From positions 496,001 through 560,000 of the forward strand of contig CAVOZC010000022.1 of assembly GCA_963700865.1 (NCBI GenBank): a DNA stretch of 64,000 nucleotides. The letters are read 5' to 3'. The notes under the pieces are model-generated. The model did not search any database. It worked only from the letters and a program-made list of their open reading frames with translations, and had not been told where the DNA came from. This document shows positions 9,907-19,103 of the stretch, one piece after another. Position numbers and translations under genes: made by a program. The DNA comes from CAVOGJ01 sp963700865. GTDB lineage: Bacteria > Planctomycetota > Planctomycetia > Pirellulales > Pirellulaceae. Every line of letters begins with the position of its first letter. The stretch's first letter is position 1.

Positions 9907-10626
9907 ATGAGTATTCGTGCCGAGACGCTCCAGAAAATTCACCGCCTTCATCAGCAGACCTCGGAACTAAGAGACCGGCTGGCTCGCGGTCCCAAACAGA
10001 TCAAGTCCCGCGAGACACATTTGGCACAACAGCAGGCCGAACTGGAAGCGGTGAAAGAAAAACTGCAACGCACGCGGCTTACGGTCAGCCAGAAAGAGCT
10101 GAATCTCAAGGAGCGAGAGAACCACATTTTGGACATTCGCTCCAAACTCAACAGTTGCAGTACCAACAAGGAATATCAAGCACTCATCGAGCAGATTGCG
10201 GCCGATGAACAAGCCAACAGTGTGCTATCCGATGAAATCTTGGAGTTGCTCGACAAGGTCGAAGCCGATAGGGAACTGGTGAATTCGGCCGAAACCGCCG
10301 TGCGGGAAGCACAGCAACAACTGGCCGACGTCACTAAGAAAGTCGAAGCGGCCAAGTCGATCGTTGAGAATGATCTGGCGCGAGCCGAGAAGGATTTGAA
10401 GGACTGCGAGGCTCAATTGCCCGAAGATGTGCGACTGGAATACCAACGAGTCGTGCGGGCACACGGCGAAGATGCACTTGCTCCCCTTGAAAGTGAGGAC
10501 GTCTGCGGCGGCTGTTACCAACGCGTGACGCCCCAAATGATCAATGAGCTGAAACTCAGCCAGCTGGTTTTCTGCAAGTCCTGCGGTCGATTGCTCTACG
10601 TCCCGGAGGACACCTCGGTCAAGTAA
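9907..10626 (+). CDS. Coiled-coil protein with C-terminal C4 zinc ribbon
   Basis: A 239-residue protein. Residues ~1-185 are one long antiparallel-type coiled coil rich in Glu, Lys and Gln. The C-terminus holds a zinc ribbon with CGGC (in DVCGGCYQRV) and CKSC (in VFCKSCGRLLY). This is the pattern of the C4-type zinc-ribbon (DUF164, CT398-like) family, proposed to act in tRNA, ribosome or flagellar processes but without a settled function. The frame is open further upstream, but the ATG at 9907 has AGGAAG eight bases before it and begins the coiled coil, so I chose it. It lies between terminators and is probably transcribed alone. Confidence 0.85.
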   Translation: MSIRAETLQKIHRLHQQTSELRDRLARGPKQIKSRETHLAQQQAELEAVKEKLQRTRLTVSQKELNLKERENHILDIRSKLNSCSTNKEYQALIEQIAADEQANSVLSDEILELLDKVEADRELVNSAETAVREAQQQLADVTKKVEAAKSIVENDLARAEKDLKDCEAQLPEDVRLEYQRVVRAHGEDALAPLESEDVCGGCYQRVTPQMINELKLSQLVFCKSCGRLLYVPEDTSVK

Positions 10627-10743
10627 TCTCCCGCGCCGGGCAGCCCGGCGCGCCCGCCCTGCCAAGTCGCCCTTTACGCCAGCTCGCGATTGGTTCACAA
10701 TAGCTGGACAGAAGGCTATTTTGGCTCACCGTGATGACACCGA

Positions 10744-10772
10744 ACGGCCGCCTCGTCGGGCGGCCGTCATTC
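10744..10772 (+). terminator. Terminator-like hairpin between the zinc-ribbon gene and greA
   Basis: ACGGCCGCC (10744-10752) pairs perfectly with GGCGGCCGT (10759-10767) over a 6-base loop, followed by CATTC. It lies in the 306-base gap before greA. A second GC-only hairpin (10633-10651, no T tail) directly follows the zinc-ribbon gene. I see no further gene in this gap. Confidence 0.6.
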
Positions 10773-10932
10773 ATTGGGCCCGGCTGAGCGGTCGCCCGCA
10801 GATCGAGGCTTGCCCCCGCCGGCACGGCCTCGGTGTTCGTTGAGTTCCTTTCGTTACATCTCGGTTGTTTGACTCGTCCATCAAGCCGACCATTTTTTGA
10901 TCGCCACCCGCGGACACGCAAGGGAAATTCCC

Positions 10933-11415
10933 ATGACTGAACGCATTCCCATGACCCAAGAGGGTTACAACCGCATCAAGGCTGAAGTCGAACGTCTTGA
11001 AAATGAGGAAATGCCGAAGATTACCGAACGTGTGGCGAACGCCCGCGCCGAAGGCGACCTGAAGGAAAACGCCGAATACCACGGGGCCCGCGAAAGCCAA
11101 GGCATGTTGCAGGCAAAGATCAACCAGATCAAAGATAAACTGTCCCGCGCGACGATCATCGATCCAACGAAGGTCCCCAAGGATGAAGTCGCTTTTGGCG
11201 CGACCGTGACCGTACGAGAAGTCGGCGATGATGACGAAGAGACCTACACCCTGGTCGGCGCCGGAGACGAGGACTACGACCAGGACAGAATCCTGTGCAA
11301 CAGCCCCATCGGTATCGCCCTGATGGGCAAGAAAGTCGGCGACCAGGCCGACGTCGAGGTACCCAAAGGCACCATCCGCTTTGAGATCGTGAAGATCGAA
11401 TACCATTTCGATTGA
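10933..11415 (+). CDS. greA: Transcription elongation factor GreA
   Basis: Rescues backtracked RNA polymerase by stimulating cleavage of the RNA 3' end. The 160-residue protein has the N-terminal coiled coil with the signature GDLKENAEYH, which includes the acidic tip residues, and the C-terminal FKBP-like domain with ILCNSPIGIALMGKKVGD. Length is typical. The ATG at 10933 is preceded by AAGGGA and begins the conserved MTQEGY region after a short leader; an in-frame start at 10897 would add a non-conserved tail and is less likely. Confidence 0.95.
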   Translation: MTERIPMTQEGYNRIKAEVERLENEEMPKITERVANARAEGDLKENAEYHGARESQGMLQAKINQIKDKLSRATIIDPTKVPKDEVAFGATVTVREVGDDDEETYTLVGAGDEDYDQDRILCNSPIGIALMGKKVGDQADVEVPKGTIRFEIVKIEYHFD

Positions 11416-11547
11416 CCTACGCGGCGACGGCAGACGATCTGGTTTCTCACAGAGGCATGGAGTCCGCCAGGATCGCGTTCCGGGCCGCACCCGGTGTGGC
11501 CCGCACGGGCAATGGCGTCCCCGCGCGAATTTCTCGCAGGGCAAGAC

Positions 11548-12258
11548 TCACAAGCCGCACCCCGCAAAGATCGACGAGCCGACGCGAACCATCGTGGCGC
11601 CCTCCTCAATGGCTACGGCAAAATCTCCACTCATCCCCATGGACAGCTCCTCGAGCCCGATGCGGGGTGGACAATCGAGACGCAGCGCATCGCGCAGTTC
11701 ACGCAGCGCGGCAAAATTCCGCCGCGCCTCGTCCAAATTTCGGCTGCCCGCCGCCATCGTCATCAGACCCCGGACGCACACGTGCTCACACAAGGCGGCC
11801 TCCACCAAAGCTTGCCGCAGCTGACCCGGAGCCCAGCCGTGTTTAGTCGCATCCCCCGACGTGTTGACTTCAAGCAGCACCTCAGTGGGCGGCAAACCCA
11901 GTTTCGCCGTGGAACCATCGATTGCCTTGAGCAACCGCGAACTATCGACGGAGTGGATCAACGTGACCAGCGGCAGCGTTCGATCCACTTTGTTTCGCTG
12001 CAGATGACCGATCAGATGCCAGCGCGGCGCATCCCCCGGTGCGCCCGCCGCCTTTTCCCACAGGCTCTGCGGTCGACTCTCGCCCAGATCACGACATCCG
12101 GCCCGCACCACATCGAGCGTCATTGGCAAGTCGACGTACTTGGTGACGGCCACCAGCGTGACCTGTGATGCCGTCCGCCCGCTGCGAGCCGCGGCGACCG
12201 CGATTTCCTGGCGAATCTGTGCGAGATTTTCCGCGATGCGATCTGCCGGTTGCGTCAT
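11548..12258 (-). CDS. YggS/PROSC family pyridoxal-phosphate homeostasis protein
   Basis: A PLP-binding protein with the alanine-racemase N-terminal TIM-barrel fold that controls free PLP and amino-acid balance. Visible features are the PLP lysine in LVAVTKYV, the motifs WHLIGHLQRNK and LLEVNTSGDATKHG, and the phosphate-binding C-terminus SMGMSGDF...VRVGSSIF. The length of 236 residues is normal. The ATG at 12258 begins the conserved helix MTQPADRIAENL; the frame is open upstream, but that part overlaps the end of the next gene. Function is by family knowledge. Confidence 0.93.
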   Translation of the reverse strand: MTQPADRIAENLAQIRQEIAVAAARSGRTASQVTLVAVTKYVDLPMTLDVVRAGCRDLGESRPQSLWEKAAGAPGDAPRWHLIGHLQRNKVDRTLPLVTLIHSVDSSRLLKAIDGSTAKLGLPPTEVLLEVNTSGDATKHGWAPGQLRQALVEAALCEHVCVRGLMTMAAGSRNLDEARRNFAALRELRDALRLDCPPRIGLEELSMGMSGDFAVAIEEGATMVRVGSSIFAGCGL

Positions 12259-12271
12259 GCGGGCATCATAC

Positions 12272-14122
12272 CTACTCGATCTCAACCAGCGGCTCGATAT
12301 CGCCATCACCCAGAAAGCGAGCAAAGAGAAATTCCGAGGCGAGATTTTGTCCCAGCGTGGTCCGATTGGCCGGCGGCGTGAGTGAGCGGTAGATCAACCA
12401 CTGCTCGGGCCCTGACTGGACCCGATAGCTCACGGCTCGGTCGGCGGGGACGATTTCCAGGTTCTCTCCCACGGTCAATTGACGCCAGGTCCGGGACTTC
12501 TTCATCCGGCGACGATGCAGGTCAACGAACAAAGGCGCGTACATGGCGGTCCGTTGCGTCGCGCCTTGACCGAGCAATAGCCCACCATCCGACAACCCAA
12601 ACCTGCCCTGCCGCGGATCGCTACGCCATTCCGGTAGTGCCAAAGGGAGCACCAGTCCCGAACTCTTGCGCCCACGCAAATACCCTTCGCGGGTTTCGCT
12701 TTCGGGTTCCACAGTGATCCCTTCCCGACAGTTGAGCCGCAGTTGATATTCAATGTCCGCGGGACTCCCCGGTCCGATCAATGCATCGGCACAGAAGAGG
12801 AACAGATCCTGTCGAGCCATTAAGAACTGCCGCTGGATGACCCAGCCCCGGGTCAGGCTGATCTGCAATTCGACAAAGTCGACGTCATAGTCGCTAAACC
12901 AGCAGAGCGATTCCCAAGCGTCCTCGATCGGCTGCAACGCTTCGCCATTCACCGTCAATTGCGGATTCCAATCGCCGCTGAAAACGACTTCCTCGGCGAC
13001 GCACCATTCCACCCGCATGACCGGCCGCGAAAAATCAACCGTCAGCCGGGGAGCGCGTGGTGACCATTCGGGCTGCAGGACCGCCAGCCCCGACCATTCC
13101 GAATGATAGCCGGGTTCCGCGGGCAGTCGCTTCGTGGCGACTTCCTTTTGCTCGAGGACCAACTTGGCTAAGGCACGATCCTCGGCATCGTCCACGAGCG
13201 TCACGGCATGCCGCAACATTGAGGACAGACCCGTTGGCGGCTTGTCGTCGTTTGTCTGAAAGGGAAGCCGTCCATCGCCGCGAATCATCCGCAGTACGTG
13301 GCGCACGACCCACTCGTATTCCAACCGCGCGTCCTTGCTGACACGCCCCCCTGCCGCCTCAAGCATGGCAACACAGCGAGTCCAACAGGATGCCAGCAAC
13401 GGCATCCACGGCAGGTCTTCGGCCTGCAGCATCCCCTGCCCATCGCACAATTCCGTCAGACTATCGGCCAGTCGCCGCGCTGCGGGACGGAGCAGCTCCC
13501 GACAGGGGGCCAACTCGGGAAACAGATACGCCAAGGTGATCGGCAGCTCGCAAATATGCAGCTGTGCGGACCAAGGATCGTGAAATCGCTTGGTAGTCGC
13601 TGCGAGCGCGATATCCATCAACCGCGTCAGGGATCGTTGCCACAAGTCAGGCGGCAAGCTGCGCGGGGCCAGAGGTAAGGCATGAGACGTCGCCAGGCAG
13701 CCCAACGCAAACGTGGCCGCACCGTCCTGTGACGTCCCCGCCAACCACACTTCTAAGTCGGTCGCCGCCTTTGCATCACGATCCGACGTGTGCTTGCTCT
13801 TCTTCGCGACGCCGGCCGTGTACCAGGCGGGCTCGCGCAGCTCCCGCCGAATGTTGTCTGGAAGAGCCCAACGCAGAGCCGCCAGCCCCTGCGTCTTTGT
13901 CAGCTCGCCGAGCGATTTGGGAGTCTTCCGCTTCCGCAAATGCCGCAGCCAGGCGTCAAACGCCGCCAGCCCCACTACCGTGGATCCGTCGGAAAGCAAC
14001 GCCGGTTCGGCCCATGAGGTCGCCGCGGTCGAGTCGGCGCCCGGCCGAGACGCCTTCCGCCGCTGACGCTTGCCCTTTGCTTTGCCGTTCGACTTTTCCG
14101 ATGGTTTCGCCACGGTGGTCAT
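12272..14122 (-). CDS. Conserved protein of unknown function, helical N-terminal half and beta-rich C-terminal half
   Basis: A 616-residue protein. It opens with a short basic, low-complexity tail (residues 1-30, many Lys and Arg). A mostly helical region follows (~40-340, with several Trp-rich and Leu-rich helices such as LPPDLWQRSLTRLMDIAL), then a beta-rich second half with repeated Trp residues and the end sequence LGQNLASEFLFARF. The order helical toroid then beta sandwich is reminiscent of heparinase or alginate-lyase-like enzymes, but I cannot identify catalytic residues and no signal peptide is present, so no function is given. The start at 14122 is preceded by AGGAAGAG. It lies 13 bases upstream of the yggS-like gene and could be cotranscribed with it. 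Confidence 0.75.
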   Translation of the reverse strand: MTTVAKPSEKSNGKAKGKRQRRKASRPGADSTAATSWAEPALLSDGSTVVGLAAFDAWLRHLRKRKTPKSLGELTKTQGLAALRWALPDNIRRELREPAWYTAGVAKKSKHTSDRDAKAATDLEVWLAGTSQDGAATFALGCLATSHALPLAPRSLPPDLWQRSLTRLMDIALAATTKRFHDPWSAQLHICELPITLAYLFPELAPCRELLRPAARRLADSLTELCDGQGMLQAEDLPWMPLLASCWTRCVAMLEAAGGRVSKDARLEYEWVVRHVLRMIRGDGRLPFQTNDDKPPTGLSSMLRHAVTLVDDAEDRALAKLVLEQKEVATKRLPAEPGYHSEWSGLAVLQPEWSPRAPRLTVDFSRPVMRVEWCVAEEVVFSGDWNPQLTVNGEALQPIEDAWESLCWFSDYDVDFVELQISLTRGWVIQRQFLMARQDLFLFCADALIGPGSPADIEYQLRLNCREGITVEPESETREGYLRGRKSSGLVLPLALPEWRSDPRQGRFGLSDGGLLLGQGATQRTAMYAPLFVDLHRRRMKKSRTWRQLTVGENLEIVPADRAVSYRVQSGPEQWLIYRSLTPPANRTTLGQNLASEFLFARFLGDGDIEPLVEIE

Positions 14123-14313
14123 GCTCTCTTCCTTCCCTGGTATAATTCGCGGTAGGTTGGCAAGTGGCGCATCAAGGCTCAAGCCGCAAAAGAAACTACC
14201 CACGACGCACCGACTCGATCCAAGTTCACCAATTTAACGTATCCCCGCCGGCTCGCAACGTGCGACCGCGGCTCGCAAGCCGGTGGAGAGCGTCCTCACG
14301 AGAAGGACCGACG

Positions 14314-15159
14314 ATGATGAGAACATCAAGTCTGCTGGGAAGCATAGTTGTCTTTTGCCTGCTGCTGGACGCCGCCTGGAGCCAGCCCCCTGCCCCGGCG
14401 GTCAAAAAGGACGTGCCGGTAGCTCAAGGGACTGCCACCCCGACCCCGAAAGATGGGCCCGTCGAATCGCCGGTCGACGGGCCGAGTTCACCCGGTCGCC
14501 CACAGCTCCCGGTCCAACCACACTGGAAACGCCTGTCGCCAAAGGATCCCGTCTGGCTCGACAAATCCCAGAAAACCGTGATTGTCGGAGGACAGATCTG
14601 CCACCGCGAGGGTCCCATCGAAATGTTTGCCTGCCCTCGCGACACCAAAGAGTACGAATCCGTCGTGGTCGTCGACTGTAAGTCATTCATGGTGCATGCA
14701 GCGTTGCTCGCCGTCGGTGCGGAACCCGGTCGGCCCGTCGAGTTTCTTCCGGAATATCGAGCCGCCGAGGGCCCCATCATCGATGTGACGGCCGAGTGGA
14801 TCGATGAACAAGGGAAGCCCCAACACGTTCGTGCGCAGGAATGGGTCAAGGATCATCGAACGGGCAAGGCCATGGACCACGATTGGGTATTCGCGGGAAG
14901 CGGCTTTTGGGTCGACGAGGAAACCGGGGATCGACATTATCATGCCGAAGGCGGCGAGTTGATTTGTGTTTCCAACTTCTCCACCGCCACGCTTGACCTG
15001 CCAATTCGCAGTTCCCAAGCGAACGCGGAGCTGCTATTTGTCGCTTTCGGGGAAAAGATCCCGCCATTGGGAACCCCCGTCCATCTGAAGTTGACGCCAC
15101 GACCCCGCCAGCAGGTCGAGCCATCGGGCACGGCTACGGAAAAGCTGGGCAACCCGTAA
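14314..15159 (+). CDS. Secreted YdjY-domain protein
   Basis: A 281-residue exported protein with a signal peptide at residues 1-24 (MMRTSSLLGSIVVFCLLLDA) and a proline-rich linker to about residue 80. The YdjY domain follows, with VIVGGQICHREGPIEMFACP, EYESVVVVDC, HAALLAVGAEPG and, near the end, a conserved region with DHDWVFAGSGFW. The role of YdjY domains is not settled; they occur in secreted or periplasmic proteins. The double ATG at 14314 follows GAGAAGGA, which fixes the start. It is divergent from the gene at 12272-14122. Confidence 0.85.
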   Translation: MMRTSSLLGSIVVFCLLLDAAWSQPPAPAVKKDVPVAQGTATPTPKDGPVESPVDGPSSPGRPQLPVQPHWKRLSPKDPVWLDKSQKTVIVGGQICHREGPIEMFACPRDTKEYESVVVVDCKSFMVHAALLAVGAEPGRPVEFLPEYRAAEGPIIDVTAEWIDEQGKPQHVRAQEWVKDHRTGKAMDHDWVFAGSGFWVDEETGDRHYHAEGGELICVSNFSTATLDLPIRSSQANAELLFVAFGEKIPPLGTPVHLKLTPRPRQQVEPSGTATEKLGNP

Positions 15160-15184
15160 CCGGACGGGATATCGCGAATCGCAC

Positions 15185-15637
15185 CTACCAGCCGATCAGG
15201 TCAAGCACCACAATCCCCACAATGGTGTACGCGCATGAGTTTCCGATCGCCAGAATGCCCCACAACGTGCCCCAGTAAACACTCCGTCGCCCCTCCTCCT
15301 TCATCTTCCCGCTGCGCATCGCCCGCAATGCGCCGCCACCCATCGTGACCGCCGGCAAGGAGAAGGCAAATGCCAGCAGTGGCATAATCGACAACTCGGC
15401 GTAGTCGGCGTAGGACAGCCAGCCCAGCAGGGAAAGACCGCAGCCCAGGCCGCCCAACAGCAGAATCATCCCGCTGCGCGCCACTTGGGTGGCTTCGTAG
15501 CGAGGCTGATATTCGGTCGCCACGCCCGATGCACCCAGAGATGCAGACGTTTCCGTTTCATCGACATGATCGTCGGCGAACGGATTAGGCTCGTCGCGAC
15601 TCGGATTGCGGACGTCATCTGGAAAAGGATACGTCAT
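15185..15637 (-). CDS. Small membrane protein downstream of HemQ
   Basis: A 150-residue protein with an acidic, soluble N-terminus of ~50 residues, then three hydrophobic helices near residues 57-75, 82-102 and 122-148. I recognise no named family with confidence; the layout resembles DUF4190-like small membrane proteins. The ATG at 15637 starts 4 bases after the hemQ stop, so the two genes are almost certainly cotranscribed and translationally coupled. A role connected with haem is possible but only inferred from position. Confidence 0.7.
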   Translation of the reverse strand: MTYPFPDDVRNPSRDEPNPFADDHVDETETSASLGASGVATEYQPRYEATQVARSGMILLLGGLGCGLSLLGWLSYADYAELSIMPLLAFAFSLPAVTMGGGALRAMRSGKMKEEGRRSVYWGTLWGILAIGNSCAYTIVGIVVLDLIGW

Positions 15638-15641
15638 CAAC

Positions 15642-16529
15642 TCACGATTTCATGGCCAGCTCGTGATCCTCTACCTGTTGGCCTCGTCCCGCCAGTTGGC
15701 AATGCTCCAACATGGTGCGGGCGGAACAGATGTAGCTTGTGTAGAATGACCCGAACTCCGCATAGCGGGCACTCGCCTCGTCAAACCGCATCTGGTACAC
15801 GATGTCCTTCAGGTACTCGGGATTCTTCGCCCACAGGGTCACACCCCATTCCCAATCGTCCAGCCCGACGCTGACGGTGATTAGCTGGCTCACCTTCCCG
15901 GCGAATGCCATCCCACTCTTGGCGTGCTCGGCCATCAGCTCGGATCGTTCCGCTTTGGAAAGCGTGAACCAGTTTTCGCCCACCTTGCGCTTTTTGTTCA
16001 TGGGATAGAAGCAGGTGGCCGGCCAATCGGGAAAGTCAGGGGTCAGCCTCTGCTTTTTCATGAAGGGCTGACGATCCTCATAGGCCTTCAACTTGGCTTC
16101 GTACATGGGACTTCCCGGTTCGGTGCCATCGGCGCGAAGACGTGCGGCATATTCCTCCAGTGTCGGAACATACTCGGAAATTTCAGACATCGAGACAAAC
16201 GAATAGGTGGCCGCCAGGGCTGGCCCCAGATCAGATGCCGCCAGCGATTGCAGAACCGCATCCAGGCGGAGCGGATCGGGGTCCATCATCATCAAGCCAA
16301 AATCGGCTTTGTGTCCGCTCACAATCGAAACCTGCATCCGCTGTAGTCCGTGCTCGGCCGGCGTGTCCAGAAATGCCGCCAGGCGATCCGCTGCCACGCG
16401 AAGTCGAGCCTCGTCCATTTCTCGCAATCTCTGGCGATCAAAGCGGTAGAAAACGTGCAGGCAGTGCCAGCCTTCGGCGGGCGTGAGCGATGCGGGTGGG
16501 GATTCCGACACGTGACGGCCAGGCGGCAT
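15642..16529 (-). CDS. hemQ: Coproheme decarboxylase HemQ (chlorite dismutase-like family)
   Basis: Converts coproheme III to haem b in the coproporphyrin-dependent pathway. The 295-residue protein has the family hallmarks: Tyr175 in FYPMNKKR, the radical-forming tyrosine; His202 in EHAKSG, the likely axial haem ligand; the core VGLDDWEWGVTLWA; and Arg248 in QMRFDEASARY. These match HemQ, not true chlorite dismutase, which has a distal Arg in a different context. The ATG at 16529 is preceded by AAAGG. The frame is open further upstream, but that part has no family similarity. No other haem genes are in the window. Confidence 0.9.
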   Translation of the reverse strand: MPPGRHVSESPPASLTPAEGWHCLHVFYRFDRQRLREMDEARLRVAADRLAAFLDTPAEHGLQRMQVSIVSGHKADFGLMMMDPDPLRLDAVLQSLAASDLGPALAATYSFVSMSEISEYVPTLEEYAARLRADGTEPGSPMYEAKLKAYEDRQPFMKKQRLTPDFPDWPATCFYPMNKKRKVGENWFTLSKAERSELMAEHAKSGMAFAGKVSQLITVSVGLDDWEWGVTLWAKNPEYLKDIVYQMRFDEASARYAEFGSFYTSYICSARTMLEHCQLAGRGQQVEDHELAMKS

Positions 16530-16691
16530 GGTGAACCTTTGTGAGGCGGGAATGATGAAGCGGAATGGCTGGGCAGGACCTACCAAGCCGGTGGCCGCCC
16601 ACAGTGACGATGCTACGCTTTTAGCACTTCAGCCGCCCGCCTGCAACGGTCGCCGGCGACGGGCGGTGGCCGGGTGCTGCTGACAGATTGG

Positions 16692-17192
16692 CTAGCTGGC
16701 CGCGGCCGCCGCCAGGTCCCGTACCAGCTTGACGAGCACTTCCCGCGTGAGCGTCATCGGAATGCGTGTGCGGGGAGTCGATCTGGATTTCTGGTAGCGG
16801 ACCAGCCGGACTCCGCCACGATCCGTGGTCAGCTCGTAATACTCTCGACCATCCTGCTCATCGCGTGAGGGTGGGTGGGACCGCATTTGCAGCACCGCCG
16901 ATTCCTCGTCGAACTCCACCGGAGCGACCGGTTCGAGCAGGTACTGCAGCCGCGCCGCGAGGTCGCGGCTGACCTCCTGGATTTGGGCGGGCGTCCAGTT
17001 TGCCGCCCCCTGGCAACGCACGGCCAGCTGATTGATCTGGCAGGCAATCGGCTCGGCGGCCGTCACCGACAATTCGGCCAGACAACCCTGGTCGGCGTCG
17101 ACCTTGATGATCGCCGGCGCCTGAGCGGAGCACGTGCCGGCGACTCGATTGAGTTCTTGATTGAGCTGCGTATCAATGCTCGTGGTGACCAT
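16692..17192 (-). CDS. Conserved protein of unknown function downstream of spoVR
   Basis: A 166-residue soluble protein of mixed alpha/beta character, with a central region PAQIQEVSRDLAARLQYLLEP and a C-terminal part rich in Arg and Thr ending in a helix (EVLVKLVRDLAAAAAS). I recognise no family. The ATG at 17192 is 5 bases after the spoVR stop, so it is probably the last gene of the prkA operon. Confidence 0.65.
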   Translation of the reverse strand: MVTTSIDTQLNQELNRVAGTCSAQAPAIIKVDADQGCLAELSVTAAEPIACQINQLAVRCQGAANWTPAQIQEVSRDLAARLQYLLEPVAPVEFDEESAVLQMRSHPPSRDEQDGREYYELTTDRGGVRLVRYQKSRSTPRTRIPMTLTREVLVKLVRDLAAAAAS

Positions 17193-17197
17193 TTCAG

Positions 17198-18739
17198 TTA
17201 CGCTTCCAATTCGATGGGAGATTCGTCTAATTTTTCCAACTGATGCTCATGACCATCGAAGCTGAGTAAGCTCCGCTCGTCCTGCAGAACGGTCTCGATG
17301 TGTACTGGCCGCGTCCACAGTCGAAACAGGTGCTGCAGCGTATCTTGCGCGTAGGTCGTCTTCAGCTCGGGGCCCTGAAACGTGTGTTTCAGGTACAATT
17401 CGCCACGGTTGCGATAGTTTCCGTCGACGACGCTGATCAATGGCCGTCCCATATTGGTCAAGCTGAATAGCAGCCGGCTCTTGATCTCAGCGAACTTTCG
17501 GCTCTCAATTTCATAATGGCCCGACTCCTGGTTGTAGCCGAAGGAAAACATGTTGTGGCGACGACAGAACTCAAGCGTTAAAAACTCGTCGATGAACGTC
17601 AGATCGTTGTGGATCTTGCGAACCTCGAAAATTTTCTCGCGCCCCTTGCCGATGCCAGTGTTCCATTGGCGTTTCGCCGCGAGATCATCGCATTCCTCGT
17701 AGTCACGGCCAAAGCAACCGCGATTCCAGCGATCCTCGATGTCCCGAAACAACTCCACACCCAGCTTGTACGGATTTAACCGAGTCGGCGAGCTGGCCAG
17801 CGTACCGGAGGTGTGGTCAGCGTAGTCAACAACGTCTCCCCCATTGCAGATGCCGTGGCGAGTCATAATGGTCGTGTGCCAGTAGGTCGCCCACCCTTCA
17901 TTCATGATTTTGGTTTGACCTTGTGGAGCGAAATAATACGCCTCGTCGCGGATAATGGAGAGGATATCCAATTGCCAGGCGGGCAACGGCGCGTGGTCAA
18001 GAACGAACCCCATGACATCCCGCGTTGGCGAGGCCGGAAACGTTCCCACCGCCTCCGCCTTGCGGGCCGCTCGCTGAGCCTGTCGAGCCAGAACATCGGG
18101 AGGATTGATAAAGGCATCCATATACCCCTTGGCGCGAAACCTCTGTGAGGTGGACTCGCTGTCAAGGGATTGCGTCGGGTCGCGAAAACGATCCTCCTCC
18201 TTGGGTTCGGTGCGACGAATAAAGGCCGCGTGAATATCGATCAGGTCCTCGATACTCAGGCAGGAATCGATAAAGTTTTCGACCGTTTCGACACCGAAGC
18301 GATCCATGTAGCGACGAATACGGTTGCCATGATTGGCCATTTCGTCGATCATTTTGCGATTGGTCTGACGAAACCAATCGTTATTCTTGAAAAAGTCGCA
18401 ATGGCCGTATACGTGCGCAATCACCATTCGATGGTCGGTGATTGAATTGCTGCTGAGGAGATAGGCGTAGCAGGGGTCGTTATTGATGACCAGTTCGTAG
18501 ATTTTTTGCAAGCCGTACGCATAGCCCTTCGCCAAACGCTCGTATTCCATGCCGAACCGCCAATGCGGGTAGCGGGTGGGAAAGCCGCCATAGGCCGCGA
18601 TCGCATTCAGTTGCTCGACGTCGACGACCTCGAAGATCGTCGGGAAGTAGTCAAGTCCATACGTATCCGCGTGAGCCTCCATCTCGAGTTGGACATCGCG
18701 CAGATGGCTTGGGAGCGGGCGTGTTAACGTGGGACTCAT
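17198..18739 (-). CDS. spoVR: SpoVR family protein
   Basis: A 513-residue protein of the SpoVR family, close to the usual length. SpoVR is required for spore cortex formation in Bacillus and in many non-sporulating bacteria is encoded with PrkA and a DUF444 protein; its biochemical role is not established. Family features seen are the Trp- and Tyr-rich N-terminal region (GLDYFPTIFEVVD, YPHWRFGMEY), HVYGHCDFFKNN, the central LPAWQLDILSIIRDEAYYF and NEGWATYWH with conserved His and Glu residues that could bind metal, and HNDLTFIDEFLT. The ATG at 18739 follows AGGAGTG. Third or fourth gene of the prkA operon. Confidence 0.93.
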   Translation of the reverse strand: MSPTLTRPLPSHLRDVQLEMEAHADTYGLDYFPTIFEVVDVEQLNAIAAYGGFPTRYPHWRFGMEYERLAKGYAYGLQKIYELVINNDPCYAYLLSSNSITDHRMVIAHVYGHCDFFKNNDWFRQTNRKMIDEMANHGNRIRRYMDRFGVETVENFIDSCLSIEDLIDIHAAFIRRTEPKEEDRFRDPTQSLDSESTSQRFRAKGYMDAFINPPDVLARQAQRAARKAEAVGTFPASPTRDVMGFVLDHAPLPAWQLDILSIIRDEAYYFAPQGQTKIMNEGWATYWHTTIMTRHGICNGGDVVDYADHTSGTLASSPTRLNPYKLGVELFRDIEDRWNRGCFGRDYEECDDLAAKRQWNTGIGKGREKIFEVRKIHNDLTFIDEFLTLEFCRRHNMFSFGYNQESGHYEIESRKFAEIKSRLLFSLTNMGRPLISVVDGNYRNRGELYLKHTFQGPELKTTYAQDTLQHLFRLWTRPVHIETVLQDERSLLSFDGHEHQLEKLDESPIELEA

Positions 18740-18808
18740 CTGGCACTCCTACTCGCTGGCCGGCGACTCACCGAACGTCAGCGGGAGCCAGCCGTTGCGG
18801 GCAACTCG

Positions 18809-19075
18809 TTATTCGATAATCTCTCGCACGGTGAATCGTTGCAATTCGAGACCATGGATGACATCCCACATCCGCGGCATGTCAACGCAAAGTTGTCGGC
18901 GGGCCATTTCGATCGCTTCGGCAGGTGATGCACCGCACACACGAACGCGTGAGTGTCCCACGATGACTTCGTAGGTCTGATCCAACTTGCGCTGATCGTC
19001 AGAACTCCAATTTGGTCTCAACATGGCGAATATCTCCATCGGGGCGTCACGGGGGCGACTCAAGGTTTGGTGCAT
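18809..19075 (-). CDS. Small protein between the DUF444 gene and spoVR
   Basis: An 88-residue protein with a compact alpha/beta core (YEVIVGHSRVRVCGASPAEA) and a helix with ARRQLCVDMPRMWDVI. I recognise no family. The ATG at 19075 has GGAG eight bases upstream and lies 28 bases after the DUF444 stop; in-frame ATGs at 19039 and 19024 are alternatives. Its place inside the kinase-VWA-SpoVR operon suggests a role in that system, which is inference only. Confidence 0.6.
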   Translation of the reverse strand: MHQTLSRPRDAPMEIFAMLRPNWSSDDQRKLDQTYEVIVGHSRVRVCGASPAEAIEMARRQLCVDMPRMWDVIHGLELQRFTVREIIE

Positions 19076-19103
19076 GGCGTGCTCCGCTGATGGGCGGAGG
19101 CAG

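Noticed and set aside
10633..10651. Riboswitch or terminator directly after the zinc-ribbon gene
   Set aside because: It is a GC-only hairpin with no T tail and no conserved riboswitch elements; the hairpin at 10744 is the better terminator.
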